Source of the DNA: Rhodoferax sp.
Lineage (GTDB): Bacteria; Pseudomonadota; Gammaproteobacteria; Burkholderiales; Burkholderiaceae
DNA: 10,703 nt
Assembly (NCBI GenBank): GCA_028292075.1
Contig: JAQGNA010000121.1
Span: 1 to 10,703, forward strand
Direction: 5' to 3'
Shown here: piece after piece, positions 1 through 7,321 of the stretch
Layout: each line of letters starts with the position of its first letter
Numbering within the stretch: the first letter of the stretch is position 1
The notes under the pieces: generated by a model
The model's database searches: none
The model's input: only the letters and a program-made list of their open reading frames with translations
Told to the model about the DNA's origin: nothing
Program-made: the position numbers and the translations under genes

Positions 1-4
1 GCCG

Positions 5-1654
5 TCAGGACCGGGTGCAGCTGTAGCTGGCGGCCAGGTTCACGTCGCCGGCGCCGTTGTAACGTGGCCAGGCCGGGTAGACGCACAGGGGCCGCGTGCG
101 GGCGTTGTTGCCGGCCTTGGAATCGGCCACGGTCAACGTGCCGGGTGCCGCCCCGTTCTCGACCCAGGCCTCCAGCGCGCCCAGCGAATCCCAGGCGGCG
201 ATGAACTGGCCCGTGCCATGTCCGAAGCCCGGCACCATGTAGAAGCGCAGGAACTCGTCAAGCCCGGGCTGGCCGAACTTCCCCACCAGCCGGTCGTAGT
301 AGTCGATGGTGTTGTACGGCGTGACCGCCGAATCCACCGTGCCGTGCATCAACAGCAGCTTGCCACCCCGCGCCTTGAAGGCCGAGATGTCCACATCGCT
401 CGCGTCGACCAGGTTGGACACGGCCTTCAGCCGATCGGCATAGGCGGCGGGGTTGAAGGTGAGCGAGTCGACGGTGGGGTCGCGGGTGACGAAGTAACGC
501 ACCATCGGATCGGCCAGCACATGCAGGCCGAAATCGGTGACGGCGGTCGGCGGCGACGATGGCACGGGCCGCGTGCCGAAGCCGAACAGGCCCGACCAGT
601 CGGCCCCTTCCAGAATAGGCCAGCGCGCGAACGAGGTGATGCCGCCCTGCAACGCAAAACCCAGGTCGAACCGCGAATTCACCGTGTTGACCACGGCGAT
701 CTGCGGGTCCGAAAGGCAGGTGTTGCCGGTGTCCGCGCCACCCGGGCAGCGCAGGCTCGAGAGCGCGAAGGCGGTCCGGCAAGCCGCCACATTGGAGATG
801 ACGCCATCGGCCACGCCGTCGAGGCCGTCGCAGGTGCCCATGACCGCGTTCTGCAGCAGCGCGATCTTGCCCGGGCTGAGCCACCCCGCGCCGCCGTTGG
901 CATACACGGCCTTGCCCAGCGCATTGCCGTCGGCTTGCAGCATCGTGAAGTCATAGACCGGGTGGATGGCGATGGCACCGTCGTAGTCGGCCGGCCAGCG
1001 CTGAACCACCAGAAAGGCCTCGTGGCCGCCCTGCGAATTGCCGGCAAAATAAAAGCGCGCCGGCGCCTTGGCATAGCGTGACCGGATCAGCGACATGGCG
1101 ACGTCGTGCGTCTTCTTCAGCTGGTCGCCGCCAAAGTTTGCGAGGGCCTCGTCGTTGAGCGCGAACGAGCCGTCCGCCGTCGCACCCACGTGGCCCGAGT
1201 CGCTGCCAAGTGTGGCGTAGCCGCGACCGAGCGGCGTGGCGGTGCCGATGGGGCCGTAGGGCACTTGTCCGAGGCCGGTGACCAGCGTGCCGTTGTAGCC
1301 GCCACCTCCGCGTTGCAGCGCCTTGCCGTTCCAGTTGCTCGGCAGGTTGACCTCCATGTTGATGTCGGGCGCCCGCGGGTCGACCGGATGGATCGCGGCA
1401 AGCACCTTGCAATATTCGCCCTCGGTGTTGCCACTGGCCGACGCCGTCACCAGCGTGGCCGATTTGACCTCGGCACCGGTGGTGGGCCGCCCGATGGCGG
1501 ACGCCGGAATTCGCGTGGCCGCCAGCTGCTCGCAGGCCGAGCGCGGGTCGGCCGAAGTCGAGCCGCCCCCGCCACCACCTCCACAGCCCGCGACCACGGC
1601 CCCGGCCAGGATCGCCGCCCAGCCGGCGTTGGCCTTTTGAATGTTCAGAATCAT
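5..1654 (-). CDS. Tannase/feruloyl esterase family lipoprotein (alpha/beta hydrolase)
   Basis: This 549-residue protein is predicted to hydrolyse esters of phenolic acids or related aromatic esters outside the cytoplasm; the substrate cannot be read from sequence. Residues 1-23 form a signal peptide ending in a lipobox (V-A-G-C), with Cys24 as the lipidation site and a Gly run at 25-31. The nucleophile elbow G-N-S-Q-G-G gives Ser207, Asp441 lies in [10 protein letters not shown], and His479 in PGFGHG. Asp276, Asp279 and Asp283 have the spacing of the family's calcium site. The usual Cys next to the catalytic Ser and the Cys after the catalytic His are Asn206 and Gly480, while eight other Cys (41, 82, 275, 292, 303, 313, 524, 546) remain. 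Family membership is secure; feruloyl esterase, tannase and other aromatic esterase activities cannot be separated. An AAGGA sequence lies about 8 bases upstream of the ATG. The gene is divergent from the glycosylase, and its stop is 5 bases from the window edge. Confidence 0.88.
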   Translation of the reverse strand: MILNIQKANAGWAAILAGAVVAGCGGGGGGGSTSADPRSACEQLAATRIPASAIGRPTTGAEVKSATLVTASASGNTEGEYCKVLAAIHPVDPRAPDINMEVNLPSNWNGKALQRGGGGYNGTLVTGLGQVPYGPIGTATPLGRGYATLGSDSGHVGATADGSFALNDEALANFGGDQLKKTHDVAMSLIRSRYAKAPARFYFAGNSQGGHEAFLVVQRWPADYDGAIAIHPVYDFTMLQADGNALGKAVYANGGAGWLSPGKIALLQNAVMGTCDGLDGVADGVISNVAACRTAFALSSLRCPGGADTGNTCLSDPQIAVVNTVNSRFDLGFALQGGITSFARWPILEGADWSGLFGFGTRPVPSSPPTAVTDFGLHVLADPMVRYFVTRDPTVDSLTFNPAAYADRLKAVSNLVDASDVDISAFKARGGKLLLMHGTVDSAVTPYNTIDYYDRLVGKFGQPGLDEFLRFYMVPGFGHGTGQFIAAWDSLGALEAWVENGAAPGTLTVADSKAGNNARTRPLCVYPAWPRYNGAGDVNLAASYSCTRS

Positions 1655-1930
1655 GTCTCAGTCCTTGTTCATCAGCGCTTCGGGCCAGCGCCTGGCATGA
1701 CCTCACCGGGCCCGTCTACCATGGCCCGTCGAGAGACCGGCACAGGCGTCCGGCCGTGTGCCGCGGCCAGTATGGGCACGCGGCCGGCCAGGGTCAATTC
1801 AGGGTGTGCCCTGATGCCGCGGTACGGCCGAGCAGGGCTTGGTACCCGGGCCGCACGGCGGCGCACGCGGCGGGCACGGCGCGGGTCATCGACTGTTGAA
1901 TTGCGCGGCATTGGCCTTATCTGCGCTGTC
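1655..1930. other. Divergent intergenic region between esterase and glycosylase genes
   Basis: This 276-base gap must hold the start signals of both divergent genes. The esterase side has an AAGGA ribosome-binding site just upstream of its start. The glycosylase side has a weak promoter-like pair, TTGAAT at 1896-1901 and TATCTG at 1918-1923 with 16 bases between. I see no operator dyad, RNA gene or supported small coding region. Open frames running through it are continuations of shadows from the neighbouring GC-rich genes. Confidence 0.5.
1896..1923 (+). promoter_or_regulatory. Possible weak sigma-70 promoter for the glycosylase gene
   Basis: TTGAAT and TATCTG are separated by 16 bases and the second hexamer ends 7 bases before the ATG at 1931. 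If it is used, transcription would start at or next to the start codon, giving a leaderless or nearly leaderless message. The match to consensus is modest, so this is a suggestion only. Confidence 0.25.
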
Positions 1931-2566
1931 ATGCCAGTGCCGCCCCCGCTTCTTCATTTTGAACATGCCAAACATGCCGAACATGCCGGCATCGACTTCG
2001 CGCAGCCGGCCCATGCGGTGGCGCACCAGCTCATCGGCGTGACGCTCCTGGTGGACGGCGTGGGCGGCCGCATCGTGGAGACCGAGGCCTACGACCAGGA
2101 TGACCCGGCCTCGCACAGCTTTTCGGGGCCCACGCCGCGCAACCAGGCGATGTTCGGGCCCCCGGGGCATGTGTACGTCTACCGCTCCTACGGTCTGCAC
2201 TGGTGCCTGAACCTGGTGTGCCGCGAGGCTGGACACGGCGCCGGGGTGCTGATCCGGGCACTTGCGCCCACCGACGGCATCGCGACCATGCAGCATCGCC
2301 GCGGCACCGATGACCTGCGGCTGCTCTGCAGCGGCCCTGGCCGTGTGGGCCAGGCGCTGGGGGTGAACGCGGGCAGCAACGGGCAGTCGCTGGCCGGGCC
2401 GGTGTTCGCGTTGCGCGGGCCGGGCGACGAGACGCCATGGGAGGTGCTGGCCGGGCCGCGCATCGGCATCAGCAAGGCGGCCGAGGTGCCGTGGCGTTTT
2501 GGTGCCGCCGGCTCGCGGTTTCTGAGCAAACCCTTCGCCCGGCCATCCGCCTCCGGACAGCGCTGA
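1931..2566 (+). CDS. mpg: DNA-3-methyladenine glycosylase, AAG/MPG family
   Basis: This 211-residue enzyme starts base-excision repair by cutting the N-glycosidic bond of alkylated purines such as 3-methyladenine in cytoplasmic DNA. By comparison with human AAG, the catalytic Glu is Glu52 in VETEAY, and the base-stacking residues are Tyr54, His62 (SHS) and Tyr84 (VYVY). Asn94 matches the DNA-intercalation-side Asn, and Arg109 in LIRAL is also conserved. The TPRN motif (68-71) and C-SGPGR (133-138) are typical, and the length fits the bacterial family at about 200 residues. The frame is open far upstream, but homology begins only near residue 20, so the ATG at 1931 is chosen. No clear Shine-Dalgarno sequence precedes it, making the exact start uncertain; GTG at 1937 is an alternative. 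Residues 11-19 are encoded by three 9-base tandem repeats (EHA-KHA-EHA). The next gene begins 136 bases downstream. Confidence 0.92.
   Translation: MPVPPPLLHFEHAKHAEHAGIDFAQPAHAVAHQLIGVTLLVDGVGGRIVETEAYDQDDPASHSFSGPTPRNQAMFGPPGHVYVYRSYGLHWCLNLVCREAGHGAGVLIRALAPTDGIATMQHRRGTDDLRLLCSGPGRVGQALGVNAGSNGQSLAGPVFALRGPGDETPWEVLAGPRIGISKAAEVPWRFGAAGSRFLSKPFARPSASGQR
1961..1987 (+). repeat. Three tandem 9-base repeats within the glycosylase 5' end
   Basis: The unit RAACATGCC occurs three times in a row (1961-1969, 1970-1978, 1979-1987), with only the first base varying between G and A. It is in frame and encodes (E/K)-H-A three times, just before the conserved domain. Loss or gain of units would leave the frame intact. 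Confidence 0.9.
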
Positions 2567-2574
2567 ATCGGAGC

Positions 2575-2600
2575 CGCCCGGGAATTTCGGGCGTTCCCTT
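2575..2600 (+). terminator. Possible weak terminator after the glycosylase gene
   Basis: CGCCCG at 2575-2580 pairs with CGGGCG at 2588-2593 across a 7-base loop, beginning 9 bases after the glycosylase stop. The following TTCCCTT is only partly T-rich, so intrinsic termination may be inefficient. If it works, it separates the glycosylase from the kinase gene. Confidence 0.35.
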
Positions 2601-2702
2601 GCGGCCCGACCATGGCATCATTCGCGCCTTCGTGCAGGCCGCCGGCCCGGTGGAACGTCCGCCGGCCCACCAGGGCGACGCTGCCTCAAAGGAAAAGCTT
2701 CT

Positions 2703-5700
2703 ATGTTGCTCGCCCCACCCGGCACCGACGCCGGGTTCATCGCCTCCCTCGGGTCGAACGGCACGACCCGTTCGGTCCTGGCATTCGACTGGGCGCAAAC
2801 CCCCCTGAATGCGATGGCGCAATGGGACGTCACCTTGCGCTGCGCGGTGGCGCTGGTGAGCCGCTCACCGGTTGCCATGGCCCTGCTGTGGGGCCCCGAC
2901 GGCATCATGGTCTACAACGAAGCCTATGCGGCTGTCGCCGGCGACAAGCACCCGGAAGCACTGGGCATGCCGCTCGCAGCGGTCTGGCCCGAGGCGGCCG
3001 ACTTCAACCGGTCCAACCTGGCGGAGGTGCTGGCTGGCAAGTCGACCTCGTACCGGGACGCCTGCTTTCGGCTCACGCGCTCGGGCATCAGCGCGGACTG
3101 CTGGTTCGACCTCGACTATTCGCCGGTGTTCGATGCCGCGGGCACGGCGGTCGGTGCGCTCGCCGTGGTGGTGGAAACCACCAGGCAGGTGCTGACCGCG
3201 CGGCGGCTCGAAGAGGAACGCGGGCGCTTCGTCGAACTGTTCGAACAGGCGCCGACCTTCATGGCGGTGCTGCGCGGTCCGGAGCACCGCATCGAACTGA
3301 CCAACCCCGGCTATGCCCAACTGGTGGGCCACCGCGAAGTGCTGGGAAAGCCGGTGGCCGAGGCCCTGCCCGAGATGGCGGCACAGGGCTATGTCGACCA
3401 CCTCGACGAGGTCTATCGCTCGGGCAAGGCTTTCACCGGCAGCAACGCGCGCTACGTCGTGCAAGCCGCACCCGGGGGCGAAGCGAGCGAGCGCTTCATC
3501 GACTTCGTGTTCCAGCCGATGAAGAATGCGAACGGCGAAGTGACCGGCATCTTTCTGGAAGGGGTGGACGTCACCGGCCGCATGGTGGCGCAGGCCGAAG
3601 TGCAGGCGGTCAATCTGCGCAACCGGCAGATCCTGGACAGCGCCATCGACTACGCCATCATGGCCTTCGATCTCGACGGCCGCATCACCCGCTGGAACCG
3701 GGGCGCCGAACGCGTCTTCGGCTGGCGCGAGGAAGAGATGCTGGGCCATGACGGCTCGCGCTTTTTCACGCCCGACGACCTGGCCGCGGGGCGCCTGGCC
3801 GCCGAGATTCGGGCGGCCCTGGCAGGTGACGTGGGCACCGACGAACGCTGGTACCTGCGCCGATCGGGCGAGCGCTTCTGGGCCAGCGGCGAGGTGACGC
3901 CGCTGCGGGCGGACGACGGCAGCGTGGCCGGCTTCGTGAAGGTGCTGCGCGACCGCACCAAGGAACACCAGACCGCCGCGGCGCTGGTGCAGTCGGAGCA
4001 GCAGTTGCACCGCGCCCAGGAGGCGGGCGGCGTGGGCACCTTCGCCATCGACATGGCCACCGACGCACTGGACGGCACCCCTCAGTTCTACCGCATCTTC
4101 GGCTTGCCCGAGAACCAGCGCGTGGCGGCCGCCGAGATCGAGCAGCTGGTGCTGCCGGAGGACCAGATGATTTGCTCCGACAGCCGCCGGCGCCACAGCG
4201 AAACGGCGCCGCTCGATGTCGAATACCGCATCCGCCGCGCGAACGACGGCGCCCTGCGCTGGATCGCCCGCAAGGCCGAGTTCGAACGCGACGCCGATGG
4301 CAAGGCGGTGCGCATGGTCGGCGTGGTGCAGGACATCACCGAGCGGCGCGCCACGTTGCAGGCGCTGGAAGACAGTGCCGCGCAGTTCCGCACTTTCGCG
4401 CAGGCCTTGCCGAACCATGTCTGGACCTCGCTGCCCGACGGCATGCTCGACTGGTTCAACGACCGGGTCTACGAATACAGCGGCGCCGAACGCGGCGCCA
4501 TCGACGGCGGCCGCTGGACCAGCCTGGTGCATCCGGACGACATCGCCGCCGCCACCACGGCCTGGCAAGACAGCCTGGCCGCGGGCAAGCTCTACGAGAC
4601 GGAATTCAGGATCCGGCGCGCCGACGGTGCCTACCGCTGGCACCTGGTGCGCGGCCTGCCCCTGCGCACCGCGGGCGGCGGCATCAGCCGCTGGATCGGC
4701 ACCAACACCGACATCCACGAGCACAAGCTGGTGCAGGTGGAGAGCCGGCGCGACCGCGACCGCATCTGGACGCTGTCCCAGGAACTGATGCTGATCTGCG
4801 ATTTCGACGGGGTGATCGCCGCCGTGAACCCCACGGCGACGCGGCTGCTGGGTTGGGCCAAGGACGAGATGGTCGGCTACCGGCTGAACGACTTCATCCA
4901 TCCCGACGACCGCGAGCCGACCGCCGCCGAAGTGGGCAAGCTGGCCCTTGGCGTCACCACCCTGGCGTTCGAGAACCGCTACCGCACAAAGGACGGCGGC
5001 TACCGCCTGCTGAGCTGGACGGCCGTGCCCGACGTGGGGTTCATCCACGCCATTGCCCGCGACGTGACACGCGAACGCGCCACCGAGGACGCGCTGCGGC
5101 AGTCGCAGAAGCTCGAGGCCATCGGCCAGTTGACCGGCGGGGTGGCCCACGATTTCAACAACGTGCTGGCAGTGATCCAGAACTCGATCGAGTTGCTGCG
5201 GCGCAAGGAGCTGCCGGACGAAAAGCGCGTGCGCTTCATGGACGCCATCTCGAACGCCGTGATCCGCGCCACCAAGCTGACTGGCCAGCTGCTGGCCTTC
5301 GCGCGGCGGCAGGCGCTGCAACCCACGGTGTTCGATGCCGGCCAGAACACGCGCGCCGTCAGCGAGATGCTCGGCAGCCTCACCGGCTCGCGCATCGAGA
5401 TCGCGCTGACGCTGGCCGAACATCCCTGCCACGTGCATGCCGACCCGAGCCAGTTCGACACCGCCCTGGTGAACCTGGCGGTCAACGCGCGCGATGCCAT
5501 GGGCGAAAACGGCACGCTGACCATCGAGGTGAAGGAGGTCGATGCCATTCCGGGCCAGGCCAGCCTGCCCCCGCTGGTCGGCCCCTTCGTGGCCGTGTCG
5601 GTGAGCGACACCGGCACCGGTATCGCACCGGAGCACCTGCAGCAGATCTTCGAGCCGTTCTTCACGACCAAGGGCGTGGGCCATGGCACGGGGTTGGGCC

Positions 5701-6215
5701 TTTCGCAGGTCTTCGGTTTCGCCAAGCAGTCGGGCGGCGACATCCGCGTGGAAAGCACCGTGGGGCGAGGCAGCCGGTTCACGCTCTACCTGCCACGGGC
5801 GGTCGGCGCGGCAGACGCGCTGGGCGCCGCCGGGCGCGAGGGCGAGCTGTCCATGGGCGCCGGCCGCTGCATCCTGGTGGTCGAGGACAACCTGCATGTG
5901 GCCGCAGCCGTCGAGATGACCCTGCAGGAGCTTGGCTACGCGACCTTGCTGGTCGGCGACGCCGAAGAAGCCCTGACCGCGCTGGCCCAGGACGCCACCC
6001 GCTTCGCCGCCGTGTTCACCGACGTCGTCATGCCCGGCATGAGCGGCATCGAACTCGGGCACGAGGTGCGCCGGCGGCATGGCAGGCTTCCGGTGCTGCT
6101 GTCCAGCGGATACAGCTATGTGGTGGCGCAGAACGCCGACCTCGGATTTCGCCTGCTGCAGAAACCGTATTCGGTGGACGACCTGGCGCAGGCCCTGAAA
6201 GAGACGATCGGTTGA
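2703..6215 (+). CDS. Soluble hybrid sensor histidine kinase with about six PAS domains and a C-terminal receiver
   Basis: This 1170-residue signalling protein is predicted to autophosphorylate on His and pass phosphate to its own receiver Asp. PAS-like segments lie at about 28-165, 173-295, 305-425, 432-550, 556-680 and 685-795; several end in D-(V/I/R)-T segments typical of PAS C-termini. The HisKA domain (about 800-870) has the phospho-acceptor His816 in GGVAHDFNN. The ATPase domain (about 910-1032) has N-box Asn928, G1 box DTGTG (969-973), F box FEPFF (983-987) and G2 box GTGLGLS (995-1001). The receiver (about 1055-1168) has Glu1061/Asp1062, phospho-acceptor Asp1107, switch Ser1134 and Lys1154. 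I see no signal peptide or membrane segment, so it is probably cytoplasmic. AAAGGA sits about 10 bases before the ATG. No partner regulator or phosphotransfer gene is adjacent, so ligand and output are unknown; CckA-like and other orphan hybrid kinases share this HDFNN form. Confidence 0.93.
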   Translation: MLLAPPGTDAGFIASLGSNGTTRSVLAFDWAQTPLNAMAQWDVTLRCAVALVSRSPVAMALLWGPDGIMVYNEAYAAVAGDKHPEALGMPLAAVWPEAADFNRSNLAEVLAGKSTSYRDACFRLTRSGISADCWFDLDYSPVFDAAGTAVGALAVVVETTRQVLTARRLEEERGRFVELFEQAPTFMAVLRGPEHRIELTNPGYAQLVGHREVLGKPVAEALPEMAAQGYVDHLDEVYRSGKAFTGSNARYVVQAAPGGEASERFIDFVFQPMKNANGEVTGIFLEGVDVTGRMVAQAEVQAVNLRNRQILDSAIDYAIMAFDLDGRITRWNRGAERVFGWREEEMLGHDGSRFFTPDDLAAGRLAAEIRAALAGDVGTDERWYLRRSGERFWASGEVTPLRADDGSVAGFVKVLRDRTKEHQTAAALVQSEQQLHRAQEAGGVGTFAIDMATDALDGTPQFYRIFGLPENQRVAAAEIEQLVLPEDQMICSDSRRRHSETAPLDVEYRIRRANDGALRWIARKAEFERDADGKAVRMVGVVQDITERRATLQALEDSAAQFRTFAQALPNHVWTSLPDGMLDWFNDRVYEYSGAERGAIDGGRWTSLVHPDDIAAATTAWQDSLAAGKLYETEFRIRRADGAYRWHLVRGLPLRTAGGGISRWIGTNTDIHEHKLVQVESRRDRDRIWTLSQELMLICDFDGVIAAVNPTATRLLGWAKDEMVGYRLNDFIHPDDREPTAAEVGKLALGVTTLAFENRYRTKDGGYRLLSWTAVPDVGFIHAIARDVTRERATEDALRQSQKLEAIGQLTGGVAHDFNNVLAVIQNSIELLRRKELPDEKRVRFMDAISNAVIRATKLTGQLLAFARRQALQPTVFDAGQNTRAVSEMLGSLTGSRIEIALTLAEHPCHVHADPSQFDTALVNLAVNARDAMGENGTLTIEVKEVDAIPGQASLPPLVGPFVAVSVSDTGTGIAPEHLQQIFEPFFTTKGVGHGTGLGLSQVFGFAKQSGGDIRVESTVGRGSRFTLYLPRAVGAADALGAAGREGELSMGAGRCILVVEDNLHVAAAVEMTLQELGYATLLVGDAEEALTALAQDATRFAAVFTDVVMPGMSGIELGHEVRRRHGRLPVLLSSGYSYVVAQNADLGFRLLQKPYSVDDLAQALKETIG

Positions 6216-6315
6216 CCCAGGCCGGCAGCCCGCCGGGGTCGCCCGCCGGACCAACACGACAACGCGCTCCGGTCCTACGCGGCAGGCCATCGGGCGCGCC
6301 TATGGTCTGCTCATG

Positions 6316-6321
6316 AAGGGA
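6316..6321 (+). promoter_or_regulatory. Ribosome-binding site deciding the start of paralogue 1
   Basis: AAGGGA lies 6 bases before the ATG at 6328. It overlaps the alternative upstream ATG at 6313-6315 by position, so that upstream codon is unlikely to be the main start. Confidence 0.6.
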
Positions 6322-6327
6322 ACTGCC

Positions 6328-6657
6328 ATGAAGCAGATCGTGATCTCTCTCTCCATTCCGGATGAGCTGTACGAACGGATGGAACAGGACCGACAAACCG
6401 GCATCGCCGATGCGAGGCTGCACAACGCCATCGTCGAGACCATCCAGCGCCACTACCTTCCTCGACCCGAGGCTCTGGCGAACGCCCCCGAAGGCAGGCG
6501 GCCGGGCTACTACGGCCGCATGCCCGATTCCGCCGAAACCGGCTGGGGCGAGGAGTGGTCCAGCCGCTGGAGCGACCTGAAGGCCGAACGCTCGGCCCGC
6601 ACCCGCCGTGACACCGTTGCGCCCACGGCACCCGACCCCGATCGAAGAAAGAAGTGA
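6328..6657 (+). CDS. Small uncharacterised protein, RHH-like N-terminus and WGxxWSxRW motif (paralogue 1)
   Basis: I do not recognise this 109-residue protein. The ATG at 6328 is chosen over 6313 because AAGGGA (6316-6321) lies 6 bases before it and because the product then begins MKQI, matching MKKI in the next gene. Residues 2-9 alternate hydrophobic and polar as in a beta strand. They are followed by two likely helices (about 11-22 and 28-43) separated by a turn, an arrangement resembling ribbon-helix-helix DNA-binding domains; this is inference from pattern only. The middle (44-70) is Pro/Gly rich. Residues 73-99 carry WGEEWSSRWSD followed by AERSAR and DTVAP, which align without gaps with the downstream protein. 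The tail is basic (DRRKK). No signal peptide or membrane segment is visible. It follows the kinase gene by 112 bases and may be co-transcribed with paralogue 2. Confidence 0.75.
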   Translation: MKQIVISLSIPDELYERMEQDRQTGIADARLHNAIVETIQRHYLPRPEALANAPEGRRPGYYGRMPDSAETGWGEEWSSRWSDLKAERSARTRRDTVAPTAPDPDRRKK

Positions 6658-6720
6658 CGCGGCCACCGCATTGGTCGGCGCGGCTGAATCCACGGAGCGC
6701 CGGCCTGCGTACCCGCTGAA

Positions 6721-6743
6721 GGCGCCGGCCGCCGGCCCGCGCC
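6721..6743 (+). repeat. GC-rich hairpin between the two small paralogous genes
   Basis: GGCGC-C-GGCC pairs with GGCC-C-GCGCC around a 3-base GCC loop, giving nine G-C pairs with one symmetrical C-C mismatch. It ends 18 bases before the ATG at 6762. There is no T-run, so it is not a standard terminator; it could affect readthrough or translation of the second gene, or have no role in this GC-rich DNA. Confidence 0.5.
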
Positions 6744-6761
6744 ACTCCCTCAGCGAACACG

Positions 6762-7052
6762 ATGAAGAAAATAGACCTGTCCGTGGTGGTTTCGGAAGCG
6801 TTGTTTCAACGATGGCAGTCCCTGCCGGCGTCGTGCAATGCGGATGTCAACGCGGCGTTGCTCGACTGCCTTGAGCGCCTGTGCGAGGCGCATGCCAGGA
6901 ACGCCACGCCCCATCCCGATCGCCGTGCGCTGCCGCAGATGGGGCAATCGGACTGGGGACAGGCCTGGTCGCGCCGGTGGACCGACTTCGAAGCGCAGCG
7001 CTACGCCCGGAAAACTGGCGACGATGTCGTGCCGCCCCCGGACGCGACGTGA
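6762..7052 (+). CDS. Small uncharacterised protein, paralogue 2 with the same WGxxWSxRW motif
   Basis: This 96-residue protein is not one I recognise, but it is clearly related to the gene upstream. The start ATG at 6762 gives MKKIDLSVVV, matching MKQIVISLSI in paralogue 1, although no good Shine-Dalgarno sequence precedes it. A predicted strand (3-10) and two helices (about 11-20 and 28-45) again resemble a ribbon-helix-helix layout, with weaker resemblance than in paralogue 1. Residues 65-91 carry WGQAWSRRWTD, then AQRYAR and DVVP; 14 of 27 positions are identical to paralogue 1 without gaps. The linker and central region are diverged and shorter. It lies 104 bases after paralogue 1 and 269 bases before groES, which has its own promoter. 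A DNA-binding or adaptor role is possible but unproven; no toxin partner is adjacent. Confidence 0.72.
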   Translation: MKKIDLSVVVSEALFQRWQSLPASCNADVNAALLDCLERLCEAHARNATPHPDRRALPQMGQSDWGQAWSRRWTDFEAQRYARKTGDDVVPPPDAT

Positions 7053-7185
7053 ACGGTTGAGCTGACCTCTTTCGTCAGGCGGCCAGGCCAGCGCGAGGGC
7101 TGGTCGCCGTCAGCCTTGATCGGCAGGGGAAGCGCCTCGGCGGCGCCGCGAGCACTGCGTTGCCGCACAACTTTTGCCGTTTGCT

Positions 7186-7214
7186 CTTGAAACCGGCGAA
7201 CTTGGCCTTATCAT
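7186..7214 (+). promoter_or_regulatory. groESL promoter, sigma-70-like with heat-shock sigma features
   Basis: TTGAAA (7187-7192) and TATCAT (7209-7214) are separated by 16 bases and make a good housekeeping promoter. The -35 region reads CTCTTGAAA, which also fits the heat-shock sigma-32 -35 element CTTGAAA; the matching -10 region (CCTTATCAT) fits sigma-32 only loosely. The last base of the -10 hexamer is the first base of the CIRCE operator, so repressor binding would block polymerase. This arrangement suits dual control by HrcA and possibly sigma-32. Confidence 0.75.
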
Positions 7215-7240
7215 TAGCACTCGTCGGGCAGGAGTGCTAA
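7214..7240 (+). promoter_or_regulatory. CIRCE operator (HrcA-binding inverted repeat)
   Basis: TTAGCACTC (7214-7222) and GAGTGCTAA (7232-7240) form a perfect 9-base inverted repeat with the canonical 9-base spacer. This is the known binding site of the heat-shock repressor HrcA, which is active with GroE help and released when chaperonin is titrated. It lies 81 bases before groES, over the expected transcription start. The hrcA gene is not in the window. Confidence 0.97.
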
Positions 7241-7311
7241 CACCTCCCTACACCATTGAGAAGCGCCGAATCATCGGCGCCGACTGATACCAAACCCTAC
7301 CGTTCAAATCT

Positions 7312-7316
7312 AGGAG
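7312..7316 (+). promoter_or_regulatory. groES ribosome-binding site
   Basis: AGGAG lies 5 bases before the ATG at 7322. It fixes the groES start there and excludes an upstream in-frame TTG at 7256, which would add 22 residues absent from the family. Confidence 0.85.
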
Positions 7317-7321
7317 ATGCA

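Noticed and set aside
1106..1930. Long N-terminal extension of the glycosylase frame
   Set aside because: The open frame runs antisense through the esterase gene. The extension is Arg-rich with no domain, and the family length fits a start at 1931.
3600..4000. Flavin-binding LOV domain within the third PAS segment
   Set aside because: The conserved photoactive Cys motif (NCRFL-like) is absent; the segment reads as an ordinary PAS domain.
2865..6290. 1141-residue open frame antisense to the hybrid kinase
   Set aside because: It mirrors a gene with strong GC third-position bias, which leaves few stops on the opposite strand. Its product has no recognisable domain and the plus-strand kinase has every expected motif.
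4172..6316. 714-residue open frame overlapping the kinase in another plus frame
   Set aside because: The Arg/Ala/Gly-rich product is typical of a shifted frame in GC-rich DNA, and the overlapping frame encodes the intact kinase core and receiver.
6328..7052. Toxin-antitoxin pair reading of the two small genes
   Set aside because: Both proteins are paralogues of each other with the same layout, and neither resembles a toxin, so a toxin-antitoxin module is not supported.
7088..7103. CCAGC/GCTGG hairpin as a terminator for the small genes
   Set aside because: The stem has only five pairs and no T-run follows, so it is not supported as an intrinsic terminator.
7256..7321. TTG start extending GroES by 22 residues
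   Set aside because: The added residues are not in the family, and a strong AGGAG sits 5 bases before the ATG at 7322.
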